Positions 1 through 10,800 of a DNA stretch of 64,000 bases are shown here, in pieces; position 1 is the stretch's first letter, and each line of letters begins with the position of its first letter. The DNA lies in assembly GCA_963965975.1 (NCBI GenBank), contig OZ014421.1:4329001-4393000 (forward strand). Direction: 5' to 3'. Position numbers and translations under genes: made by a program. Origin of the DNA: Xestospongia bergquistia. Lineage: Eukaryota; Porifera; Demospongiae; Haplosclerida; Petrosiidae. Under the pieces are notes generated by a model. That model had not been told where the DNA came from, did no database searches, and saw only the letters and a program-made list of their open reading frames with translations.

Positions 1-678
1 AATTTTGCTATTTTCCAAGTATTGGACAAAACATCGCTCACTTAACTTAAGAAGACCCTGCTTCATATAGGCAATACCTAGGTTACATTCTGCTGTAGTC
101 ATTCCTGAAAAATCGTCTAATTCACGACAAAATGCTAACTGATGCATGTGACATACAGATGCCTTTTTGTAATGCCCTAAGGAAAGATGAGCATTACCAA
201 GCAATCTCCAGAGTATGCATTGAAGTTTGGGTACATCTTTGGCTACTAGAATGGCTTCTTCCAAACTAGGGATTGCTTCTGCATGTTTGCCATTTTGAAT
301 GCAACTTTCAGCTTCTGTCAGATGTGTTTTAAGTGCACCACTCAATCCTACTGTGTTTTTAAATGTACTGATAAGATCTGCTAACCTGGTACGCCTTATC
401 ACTTTAGGTTCTAACTGTCCAGTGGAAGGATGTTGTTGCATAGTAGCTGGAGTCAAAGGAATGTCACTCACTGTTGGGAGAGAAGAGATGGAGCTTATTG
501 GCGTGGTATCTGGAACAGCAATATTTAGTGGTTGCAGTGTTGCTTTATTGGAACGTTTCTTGTTCTCTTGTAAAGTGGTGTCTTTTATCCGCCCACCTTT
601 TCGTGTTCTGGGCCTCTCCAGGAGTTGTATGTCATGCAATTCTACCAGAGGTTCACTGTCGCTTAGTCTTGCTGCCAT
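1..678 (-). CDS. TPR-repeat protein, N-terminal exon (partial)
   Basis: An uninterrupted reading frame runs from an ATG at 678 down to the window edge, about 226 codons, with an in-frame stop just upstream of that ATG, so the start is well placed. The first ~110 residues are polar, basic and probably disordered. From about residue 125 helix pairs of the tetratricopeptide type appear, including LLGNAHLSLGHYKKA and CNLGIAYMKQG, which carry the usual G-Y-A and L-G-A-Y spacing. TPR arrays are protein-binding scaffolds. The spacing resembles GPSM2/rapsyn/TTC-type proteins, but the repeats seen are too few to choose a family. It is divergent from TMCO1, with 206 bp between start codons. Confidence 0.75.
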   Translation of the reverse strand, partial: MAARLSDSEPLVELHDIQLLERPRTRKGGRIKDTTLQENKKRSNKATLQPLNIAVPDTTPISSISSLPTVSDIPLTPATMQQHPSTGQLEPKVIRRTRLADLISTFKNTVGLSGALKTHLTEAESCIQNGKHAEAIPSLEEAILVAKDVPKLQCILWRLLGNAHLSLGHYKKASVCHMHQLAFCRELDDFSGMTTAECNLGIAYMKQGLLKLSERCFVQYLENSKI

Positions 679-884
679 TGCTTCTCTAGATAATCTTCGA
701 TGCTTGTTTCCTCTTGAGCATTAAGAAACATCCAAAGACTTTAAACGTTGCAATGTTTCGTCTTTTTTAAACATATTCACTGTACCTGTCCAGGTGGTTT
801 TAAAGTAGCCCGCGAATTAACATATTTGTTTCAATTATCGGTACATGCATAACTAGTAAAAATAAAATTAAACTAGTGACAGTC

Positions 885-2255
885 ATGTTGGCTGATGCCT
901 TTTTGATTTTATTTATTTCTACTTGTACTGCATTACTCTCTGAGGGTATGTTAAAAATTATTTTACACTATTTAACAATACATGTATAATATTGGGTAGG
1001 TCTTTCATATCTTCTGTTATATCGAACTGAAGGCTACAAACGACTCAAAGATGTAGTGGAAAAGCAAAGCAAGAAATGTGCAGAATAAAACAAACATATT
1101 GTATGCTTACTTTTTACTATAATCTCTTTACTTATAGTGGAGCGAAAGAAAGAAGTAGTTGGTGAAGGTCGTACTGGAGGATCTCAAAAGAAGAAATTAG
1201 AGAAGCGAGAGGAACAGTTAAAGAATTACAATAAGGATTTAACAATGGTATATATGTCACAGTTGATACTAGATGACATAAATTATTTTCTATTAGGTTA
1301 AAATGAAGTCAATGGTGGTTATAGGATTTACTTTTACTGCTTTATTAGGAATGTTCAATACAATGTATGTCATAATGATCAATTGTGTTAATCTATCTTC
1401 TGATGATGATATAGTTTTGATGGAAGGGTAGTTGCAAAGTTACCATTCACACCATTTGGTCTTTTACAAGGAATTTCACATCGTAATCTCATGGGAAATG
1501 ATATGACTGATTGCTCTTTTATTTTTCTTTATATCCTTTGTACAATGGCCATCAGAGAGGTAACTGTTGATGAATAACTCTTTCTTATTAATTTTGTGTA
1601 AATTAATTCCTCTTAACATATTAACAGATATTGGTTCAAAGTGATAACAAATTATTGGCAAGGTTATAATATTTTAAAAGCTTAAACCTACAGTTAGTCA
1701 ATTTTTAATAAAAGTTTCATAATTTTAACATACTTGTTATGCAATTCACCAATACTTGTGATTGCCAATAATTCCCACTGTATAATAGCCACAACCTTAA
1801 GTTGGTATCATTTAAAGTATGTAGATATTATAAGAGTAAGTCAAAAATGAAGTCTTATAGATAAAAATTGATGTTGATTTCAGAATCCTACTTGATCCAT
1901 AGGTCCCAGGAAAGGTATGTGAAATGACCAATTGAAACTTTGAAATATGTGATCACACTTTAAAATTTTATTGTACATCTCAATGATAATGCTAGTTCAG
2001 ATTTAACTCATCATTTACACTAGTCAGGTAGAAATTCCTGGGACCAACAACTTTATCTTTTTATTTTAACTAAATTCTTAACTGCACACTTTAATTACTA
2101 ACTTTTTCCAAGTTGGTTATGACTCTTACTTAAAGAGAGCTCTCCAACATTTTTCTTTTTTTTATCCTCTGTAGAACCTACAAAAGTTGATGGGTTTTGG
2201 TGTGTCTCGGTCTGTTAGCAAGTTGGGTAGTAACTTTGTTGGACCAACTAAATGA
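885..2255 (+). CDS. TMCO1: TMCO1, ER calcium-load-activated channel / translocon-associated protein
   Basis: Six exons (885-945, 1000-1077, 1138-1247, 1297-1364, 1415-1559, 2175-2255) give 180 residues and a TGA stop; human TMCO1 has 188 in its short form. The protein starts with a hydrophobic helix (MLADAFLILFISTCTALLSE). A charged coiled coil follows, with VEKQSKK and QKKKLEKREEQLKN, and then the family core FTALLGMFN, FDGRVVAKLPFTP and SHRNLMGND.TDCSFIFLYILC. TMCO1 is an Oxa1-superfamily protein of the ER membrane, linked to calcium release on ER overload and to the multipass translocon. The first four introns are 49-60 nt; intron 5 is 615 nt. Its 3' end faces NCS-1 with 90 bp between stop codons. 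Confidence 0.95.
1902..2045. repeat. Short inverted-repeat element in TMCO1 intron 5 (possible MITE)
   Basis: An 11-bp perfect inverted pair, ggtcccaggaa at 1902-1912 and ttcctgggacc at 2035-2045, brackets about 120 bp of AT-rich sequence inside the one long intron of TMCO1. No target-site duplication was seen. It may be a small non-autonomous element or chance. Confidence 0.3.
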
Positions 2256-2345
2256 GTAGAACCTGACCACTATAGAATATTATTATGATGTATATTGTAA
2301 ATTCAAGTTGCATGAATTGACAATCAAAACAAGGAATATTATAAA

Positions 2346-3390
2346 TCATATAATATTTTCAAATATGGTTAATGATCTTATTATAGAGGGATCATTTTGT
2401 GCTCCCTCTAAAAAGTCATCTCTGCTAATCCTGCCATCTCCATCCTGTGCACAGTGTTTCATTAACAGTTATTGTTAAAGCAATTAGCTTACCAAATCCA
2501 TAGCTTCAAAAATAGATTTTACTCTTCTTTGTGGAGTGTCTTCATCACTTACAAAGTTGACCATTCGACCCTGTGTTGTGGTTTGTGGGAGAGCTATAAC
2601 ATTACAACAATAACCAAACGCACATACCACCATTTTATAAATAGCATCTACAATGGCTATCATTTCTTCACGTGAGATGTAGCCATCATGATTAATGTCA
2701 TATAGTTTAAAACCCCCTGTATAAGAAAATATTAGTGAAAAAATTAAATTTATTATTGAATGGCTGCATGAACTGATGCTACTCTTGGAAGTATCACTTT
2801 TGACCTTTATTATCCTTGTACATCCCCTGCCCTTTCGTGTTCACCATGAATGCACAGAGTAATTTACACTACATGTAGTAGTCATGCAAATACAATGTGT
2901 TTTAGAGGATCATGTCTAACAAAAGCTACTGCATCTCTGAGTACTGAATTTTTTGGATTAAGATTCAATTCACTAACTTACAGCTAAGTTTTTCAGCTGT
3001 TGATCCACGTGATGTCACAGACAATGCAGAAATGAATTCTTTAAATGCAACAACACCATTTTCATTGGTATCAAAAGAATTGAAAACAAATCCAGCAAAT
3101 GTAGTAGGATCACCAAAAGGAAAAAATCGGCGATAAATTCTGCAAAATTCCTAAATTCATACACTTATAAACCATAGCAATAGCGTCTATTTTGAAATAC
3201 CGCTACCTTTTTATCAATCACTCCTGTGGGACAGTCCTTCAGAAATCCTCTATGCCATTGCTGTAATTCTTTAGCTGAAACTACAAAGGACAAAATTGAA
3301 GGTCATATAAATGGAGTAGTACTAACAGTGAGTAGTCTTCACTAGCTCGTCAATTTCTTCTGGACTTAGTTTCGAGTGTTTCTTCCCCAT
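2346..3390 (-). CDS. NCS1: Neuronal calcium sensor 1 (frequenin)
   Basis: Six exons (3390-3327, 3280-3207, 3150-2982, 2716-2628, 2570-2493, 2444-2346) give exactly 190 residues, the length of vertebrate NCS-1. The N-terminus [12 protein letters not shown] keeps Gly2 for N-myristoylation. The first EF-hand is degenerate (KDCPTG), as in the whole NCS family. Three complete loops follow: [24 protein letters not shown] and [12 protein letters not shown]. The exon 4/5 join was chosen because acceptor 2571 keeps frame and family spacing; the nearer acceptor breaks the frame. NCS-1 is a membrane-tethered calcium switch that acts on targets such as PI4-kinase beta and GPCR kinases. The gene is divergent from the Kir channel gene, with 222 bp between starts. 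Confidence 0.95.
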
Positions 3391-3612
3391 GTTTGAAGTG
3401 AAAGTACACTACACTCAAGTTGTTTATGAGTGCAAACTGTTACTATGGTTTTAGGGGTGGGGCTCATTATTAGTGCAACTCCTACTGTTTGTGTAAGATG
3501 CTTATTTTATGAACAGGCTAGGGCTGGTTGCTGATTTGTTTAGAGTAGATTTCCCCTCCATTCTCCAATACATGAGACTCCTTTGACTTTGTGACAGATT
3601 CCTGTTCATATT

Positions 3613-4656
3613 ATGCAGTCAATGGAAGTAGCACACAAAGAAATTAACTACAAAAAACTGACTGATGCTGCCACTCCTTCAAGGCCAGTTACATACCACT
3701 ATTTAACACCAAACTCATCTCGTCCATCTAGATTAATCAAGCGAGCTAATGGTCGTACTTTAATCAAATATAAAAATATGCCTGTAAAGGGGTGGTTTGG
3801 TTTCATACGAGATGGTTTTACAACTGTTATTAATGCACAATGGTATTATGTTATATTAATATTCATAGCATTGTATTGCTTGTCATGGCTCTTCTTTGCA
3901 TTCTTGTGGTGGGGCGTAGATGCATCTTACCAATCAATTCGTAATGCCTCTTGTGTGTCCCATATCAATGATTTTCCTTCATCGTTCCTCTTTTCCCTTG
4001 AAACACAAGTTACAATTGGTTATGGTTATCGCTTCATTTCTGAGGATTGTGGTCTGGGAATAGTTATATTAATACTACAGTGCATTGTTGGGTTGTTAAT
4101 TGATTCTTTTTTACTGGGTCTGGTGTTCTCAAAACTAACTAGACCCCGTAATCGTCGTAAAACTATTTTCTTCAGTGATCATGCTGTTATATATGAAAAA
4201 GAAAATAAAAAGTATCTTGAGTTTCGTATTGTAGACACACGACGGTCCCAACTAGTTGAGGCTCATGTAAGAGTGCAAATATATTGGTATAAAGATATAG
4301 AAGGAGTACGTACTCTCCACCAGGAAGATCTTGATGTAGGCTATGATACTGGTCGCGATCGTATCTTTTTACTTGCTCCAGTCAGTGTTATACACCACAT
4401 CAAGGAGTCCAGTCCATTATACACATTGACAGTTGATAACTGCCTCAACCAGGATTTGGAACTAGTAATAATACTGGAAGGAATTGTGGAGAGTACTGGC
4501 CTGACTGCACAGGCCCTGTGGTCCTACACTGAAGAAGAGATAAGGATTGGTTACAAGTTCCAACCTATGATGTATCGTCATACCAGAATGCATTCTTGGG
4601 AAGTAGACTTTAATCTTATCAATCGCATAATTCCTGTAAGTCAACTTGAAGAGTGA
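3613..4656 (+). CDS. Inward-rectifier potassium channel (Kir)
   Basis: A single exon encodes 347 residues. Domains in order: cytoplasmic N-terminus with a slide-helix region near residue 60-75, TM1 at about 76-100, pore loop with the filter TIGYG at 134-138, TM2 at about 148-172, then the immunoglobulin-like cytoplasmic domain. TM2 keeps an acidic residue (D164 in VGLLIDSF) at the position of Kir2.1 D172, which is associated with polyamine block and strong rectification. The basic segment TRPRNRRKTIFF matches the family's PIP2-binding region, and LVEAHVR, DVGYDTGRDRIF, SPLYTL and ILEGIVE are family signatures. Kir channels set resting potential; sponge Kir channels with strong rectification have been described. 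The intronless coding region is unusual beside its intron-rich neighbours. An in-frame ATG at 3622 is an alternative start. Confidence 0.96.
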   Translation: MQSMEVAHKEINYKKLTDAATPSRPVTYHYLTPNSSRPSRLIKRANGRTLIKYKNMPVKGWFGFIRDGFTTVINAQWYYVILIFIALYCLSWLFFAFLWWGVDASYQSIRNASCVSHINDFPSSFLFSLETQVTIGYGYRFISEDCGLGIVILILQCIVGLLIDSFLLGLVFSKLTRPRNRRKTIFFSDHAVIYEKENKKYLEFRIVDTRRSQLVEAHVRVQIYWYKDIEGVRTLHQEDLDVGYDTGRDRIFLLAPVSVIHHIKESSPLYTLTVDNCLNQDLELVIILEGIVESTGLTAQALWSYTEEEIRIGYKFQPMMYRHTRMHSWEVDFNLINRIIPVSQLEE

Positions 4657-4826
4657 TACATATGATGATGTTTCTTGTGTAAATTTTATTGTGTTATTGT
4701 AACAATGAATGTAATAATAATAATACATTAATTAATAAGATTATTTGTTATCAAACTTCTTGATGGACTAAATCGCTAAATTATGTAAACAAACTCACAC
4801 ACGACACAAAATGAACAAAACTATTA

Positions 4827-7800
4827 TTATGTTATTTCATAATGATACTGAAAACAAACAGGTCCAAGCCAAACATTATACACGTATCTATCTGCTTGTG
4901 TGAATTGAACATCTCCTAGAGGTAGGAGATCATAAGTAGAGTCACTACTGTTGACTTGTAATGTGTAGTGCTTCTCTATAATGTTATCATCCTAAAAGAA
5001 ATATAGATGATCAGATATACAATAAGCAATAACTTACAGTGATAATTTGCTTCATAATTTGGTGTGTTTGAAATGATAACTGTCTATAATGGTTATCTAA
5101 CCACATAGGATCTAGGTCTTGTTCTTGGTCTCTGTGCTTTATTTTTCCTTCTTGTTTAATACTCAAATTTTGTCTGATATGATCACTAAACAATCTCAGT
5201 AAATTTATCTGAACCATCATTGAAGATGACTAGAAGAAAGGAATTAATCAATATGATATACATCATGAATACCATAGTGATATTCTGTATTTCAGACAGA
5301 AGAATGTGTGATATATTTCTTAATTCTGAATTGATCTATAAAAGAATAAACATAAATTCAAAGAATGATTCAACTGATACATACTTGTAATGGTTCATCT
5401 GGATAGAGATTAAGGCAGGTTTCACCAGAGGAGAAGTTACAATATACAGTTATGGCATCTTGAGAGCATCCCAAATTTGGATCAATCCAATACCAACCTT
5501 GTACCCAAGGGAAAATGATCTCTTTATAGTTATTATCATATCCATTTACCATTTGATCTTCCTAGATTCATATCAAGGATGTGAAAGCAAGACTGCGCAG
5601 GTTCCTTAGGACTCATTCCTATATTTTCATTTGTCAGTAATGGGAGACAAGATGATGCCATTATTTCTCCATGATCTTCATTCAGTATCTGTAAGCAATA
5701 GTTTTACACTTGTATACAGATTTAAACTAACTTCCATGACAACATCTTGGAAGGATGGTAAAACATATACACTGCCATCAGTTGTCTCAGGTGAACGATA
5801 AAACTGAACAGAGGGTGGTGCAGTTCCTTTTTCTCCTTTCTTTCCTTTATCACCCTATTCATATTAACAATCAATGATCATGACAGATGATGAAACTCAC
5901 TGGAGGACCAACTTGACCCTTCTTCCCTTGAGGTCCCTGTAAATTAGTTCATATACATGACATTACTTACATAATACTACTTACAATGGGTCCCATATAT
6001 CCCTACCATAAAAAATGAGTGAATATTACATATACATTTTCATGACTAATACTTACTTTTGGACCAGGTGGTCCAGGTTGTCCAGGAGAACCTGAGATAC
6101 CCATTATTCCCTAAAAACAATCTGTATTTTGTTTTCTGTTGTTGTTTATGTACCTTGTCACCTGGCAGTCCAGGAGGACCTATTGGTCCAGGTTGCCCAT
6201 GTTTTCCCTACAAGTGTAATTTTGAATAAATAAGAGATGTCTATGAACATACTCTTGGTCCTGGTAAACCTTTTTGTCCCTTTTGACCTAGATAGCCTTT
6301 ATCACCCTGTAAAACAAGATTATAATTACATGTTGTTTAGAAGAATTCTCACTTTGTCTCCTTGGATCCCAATATCACCAATACTACCATGAACACCTTT
6401 GATCCCTTTTACTCCATCCCTTCCTTTAGCACCTGGTTTACCACTGTCACCAACAACCCCCTAGTAATAAGTGGTTATAAAGTGAGTCATTTTAAGTGAA
6501 TGTTAACCTTTTCTCCTGGATGTCCTGAATACCCTTTTAGTCCAATGGGTCCACGACTGCCCTATATAGCAATTACAATATAGAATGTATCAATTATTTA
6601 TATAACTTACACGTGGTCCTTTCAATCCAGGTGGACCTGGTAGCCCAGGTTTGCCAGGCTCACCCTGAATAGAAAAACAGATTTAAAAGTTAGCAAAATG
6701 AAAGCTTACATGATATCCTTTTGCTCCCTTGGGTGAAGGTCGTCCTGGAGGACCACGTGGACCCTGTAGAGATGATGAATATAAAACAATCAAAATGTAA
6801 TAACTTACTGGATCTCCTTGATCACCAGGATATCCTGGTTGTCCAATGACTCCCGGCTTTCCCTAAAGGAAATATTTCATATACAAATTGCAACAAGGCA
6901 TCTATAATTTACTGGTTCCCCTGGTTGTCCTGCTTTTCCTGGTTTCCCAGGATCCCCTGCTGGACCCTATGAAAGACAATAAGCTAACTAAAAATTAATG
7001 AAAAAAAGGAAATCAAACCTTGTTTCCATAGCTACCAGGTAAACCAGGTAAACCAGGTCGACCTTTGTAACCCTATAATATACATATTAGATCAAAAAAA
7101 ATTAGATCTTTCTAAGGACCACCTTTCTGCCAGGTGGTCCTGGATGTCCAATAGGTCCAGTTGAACCTTTCTTGCCTGGATAACCTGCCATTCCGCCAGG
7201 TCCTTGAGATCCTATGTCTCCTGCCTCGCCCTTGTGAAGTCCATTTGTAAACAGTTTAGACATTACATGCAATTTACTTTCTTTCCTGGTAAGCCTGGAG
7301 GGCCCTCATAACCAATGTCTCCTTCTTGTCCTGGTTGACCAGGAAGACCACGTATTCCAGGTAAACCTCTCTTACCACGAACTCCCTGTTAATAATAGTA
7401 GTTAGTCAACATAAAATAGGAACTCACAGGATCTCCTTGATTACCAACAGGTCCTTTTTTACCTCGAACTCCACGATATCCCTATAATTGAATGTTTTAA
7501 ATTGTGAATGCTCATCACAATAATCAACTCACTTTAGAACCTTTATCACCTGAGTCACCTTTTTCTCCAGGATTCCCAGGAGGACCCTGTTTAATTCAAC
7601 TATACAATAAAGTCACAACAGAGTAGTCTTACTTGTAGTCCTGATTTTCCTTCCCATCCTTTATGTCCTATCTCTCCTTTTTGTCCCTGTTACAAATATA
7701 TATATAATTTTAGGATAAGTCTAGTTTTACCTTGACACCTTTATCTCCAATTATACCAGGTCGACCTTTTTCTCCTTTAGTTCCCTAAGAGCAGAAATAA

Positions 7801-10800
7801 ATCTATATGCAGGCCCGTACACAGACTTTTGAAAAGGGGGGTGCACATGTGGCATGAATCACCAGAATTTGTACATATAATGTCAGTGATGCTACCTAAC
7901 TATTAACAGTTACACCTCCCTGACCAGATGCATACTTGCTGATGCATGTATATTTCTTAATCAATTGGAAAACCTTTCCATGACTTTTACTCATCTGAGT
8001 TAATCCTTGAAAAGGGGGGTGCACATGCACCCCCTTCACCCCCCTGGGTACGGGCCTGATATGTAAAGTCATGTATTACACACATTTATTCCTGGTAGTC
8101 CTCGCTTTCCAGACAGACCAAGATCACCAGGATCACCTTGAATTCCCTTCTTTCCAATATCCCCACTTTCTCCTTTCTTTCCTTTAGGTCCCTACATACA
8201 TTTGTAATTTAATGACAACCTCTATATTACAAATGTGACCTACCATTGGTCCCATATCTCCTTTTTCTCCTACAATCCCCACAACTCCTTGGAGTCCTGT
8301 GTTCCCAATATTTCCTCTGTGTCCTCTTTCTCCTTTGAAACCTTTAGATCCCTATACACATTATCTGATATCATGGATCTTAATAATATTTATCACGCAC
8401 CTTACTGCCTTTGTAACCAGGAACTCCATCATGACCTTGTTTTCCTTTCTCTCCCTAACAGAAAAATGTGATGGTATAAAGATAATATAGAAATGTGTAC
8501 ATAAACTTACTGGCTGACCTGCTGGACCAGGAGGTCCAAGTTTACCCTTCTTCCCTTTTGGACCCTACCAAAAAATGAAAAATACTTGACAGTTACTTTT
8601 TCATTCTCATACAGGTGGTCCATCATCACCAGGGAACCCTGGTAGTCCTGGTTGTCCAACAGGACCTTTACCACCGGGAGCTCCTCGTGCACCTTCATTA
8701 CCTTTGGGACCCTGAATATGTATCAACGATATCATTATTTTACACTACAATGAGTACTTTTAATCCAGGAGTTCCAGCTAAGCCCATTCCACCAATAAGT
8801 CCAGGTTTACCAATTTCTCCGGGATTTCCTATCTTTCCACTTTTCCCTGGTTTTCCCTATAAGAATGTGATGGTCAAAAATTGTCACAAGATTGTTTTAA
8901 TTTATATGGAGATGACAGAATCCCAGAACCAATGATTACAAGTATTCAGAGCACTCAGGGTGCCATGCAAAAAAGAGTTACTCCTACTCCCATTTGCCTA
9001 CTGTAATAACCATTTCATCTGCTCATAAGACTCTGTACATTACTTCATTCAAAGGCAACTAGTCTGTGGTAGTCACTTTGTGTTTTTTAAATATATAAGC
9101 AGACACAATGATGCTATAAACACTGAGTTCTAATAGGTATAAGATGAGGTGATCATTTTGGCAGTACATAAAACAGGGAACAATAGGAAAAGTAGTTAAA
9201 AATAATATGTCTGAAAACATACAATTTCTCCACGTTCTCCTGGAGGTCCCTTAAGTCCTGGCTTTCCTTTTTGTCCCTAAAGAGGGTTGTGATGTGAAAT
9301 CTCTGAAAATTATTTCTGAACCTTTATTCCTTTTGGTCCAACAGCTCCATTTAGCCCATCCATACCAGGTAAACCCTAGGTATAAACACAGAAGAGTACA
9401 TAAATGAGTGCACTTGTTTGTGACTTTCTGCTTACTTGGGGACCTTGCATTCCTGGGTGGCCAGGTATGCCTACCATCCCTTTTTCACCCTACAATAGTA
9501 CAACCTCATAGTTCATACAATAGAAGGCTTTGAGATATATTGATGACTTCATAGGTGTTATGATTACTATGTACTTCAACAATGTGTGTATCATACTTTT
9601 GGTCCTTTTTCTCCCTTTGGTCCTGGTGAACCTTGCTTTCCTTTTGGGCCTCTTATACCTTTTTCACCAATAGGACCAGGTAATCCAGGTGGTCCCTACA
9701 CATTAAGTATAAATTAAGCATTCATACTGTATTATAACAGTCACCTTGTTGCCTGACAACCCAACAGGCCCAAGGAGTCCTTGTTGTCCCTTTTCTCCCT
9801 ACATAAAATGAATTGGCTCAATACCATACCATTAGTTGCATAGCCTATTTAACTTACTGGTTTTCCTGGTCTTCCAGTATGCCCTGGATACCCTGGATAG
9901 CCCTTTAGTACAAAAGAAAATCAAGGTAAAGAGAGTTCAATAGAAGAACTAATTTTTAAAATCAAATATTTGTTTACTTACTTGCCTTGGGTCCACTGTA
10001 GCCAGGATGTCCTGGTAGTCCAGGGTTACCTTCTTCTCCCTAATATACACAGTAATAAGTATATTATTTGCACAGGAATAAATAAGCTTACAGGTAAGCC
10101 AGCTTTTCCATTAGGACCTGGAAGTCCCCTTTCACCTTGTGGACCCTATAATTACAATGTTATCTGATGGAAGATCAATAAATATGTATTTCATTTACCG
10201 ATTCACCTGGATCTCCAGGCGGACCATCAACTCCAGGATCTCCATCTTCTCCCTGAAACTATAATAAACACAAAAAGATTACATCAGGTCACTTACATCA
10301 CTTCCAGGAATACCATCATAGCCCGGATATCCTTCTGTTCCAGAATCACCCTTTAAAACATTAAAATGATATTAAAAAGGCTCTTCATAATATCTTACTA
10401 GATCTCCTTTATCACCCTTCTGTCCTTCTCTACCAATAGGTCCAGAATTGCCCTAACAATGAACAAAATTATTGATAAATATTGTCAAAAATGGACTTAC
10501 TCTTTCTCCCTTTTCACCTCTATCTCCTGGAAAACCTCTGAAGCCCTACAACCAAGAAGAATAGTTGTACTAGAATGTCTGCCAAAAGAGATTTTCTATC
10601 AAATACTTACTTTAGGACCATGAGGTCCACGACGTCCAGGAAGACCTGGCCCTCCTCTAGCACCCTAATATTAAGGAATGTAAACAGCCTTCTAACTTAA
10701 CCAACCTTTGGTCCAGGTGGACCAGATGGTCCTTTTTCTCCTGGAGGCCCTTTATCTCCTTCAACACCTTGTTCTCCTGGTATGCCAGGAGTTCCTGGAT

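Noticed and set aside
299..724. A 141-codon plus-strand frame over the TPR gene.
   Set aside because: It is the antisense shadow of a longer minus-strand frame that has clear TPR motifs.
8235..8935. Several plus-strand frames across the collagen gene.
   Set aside because: They are complements of Gly-X-Y exons on the minus strand.
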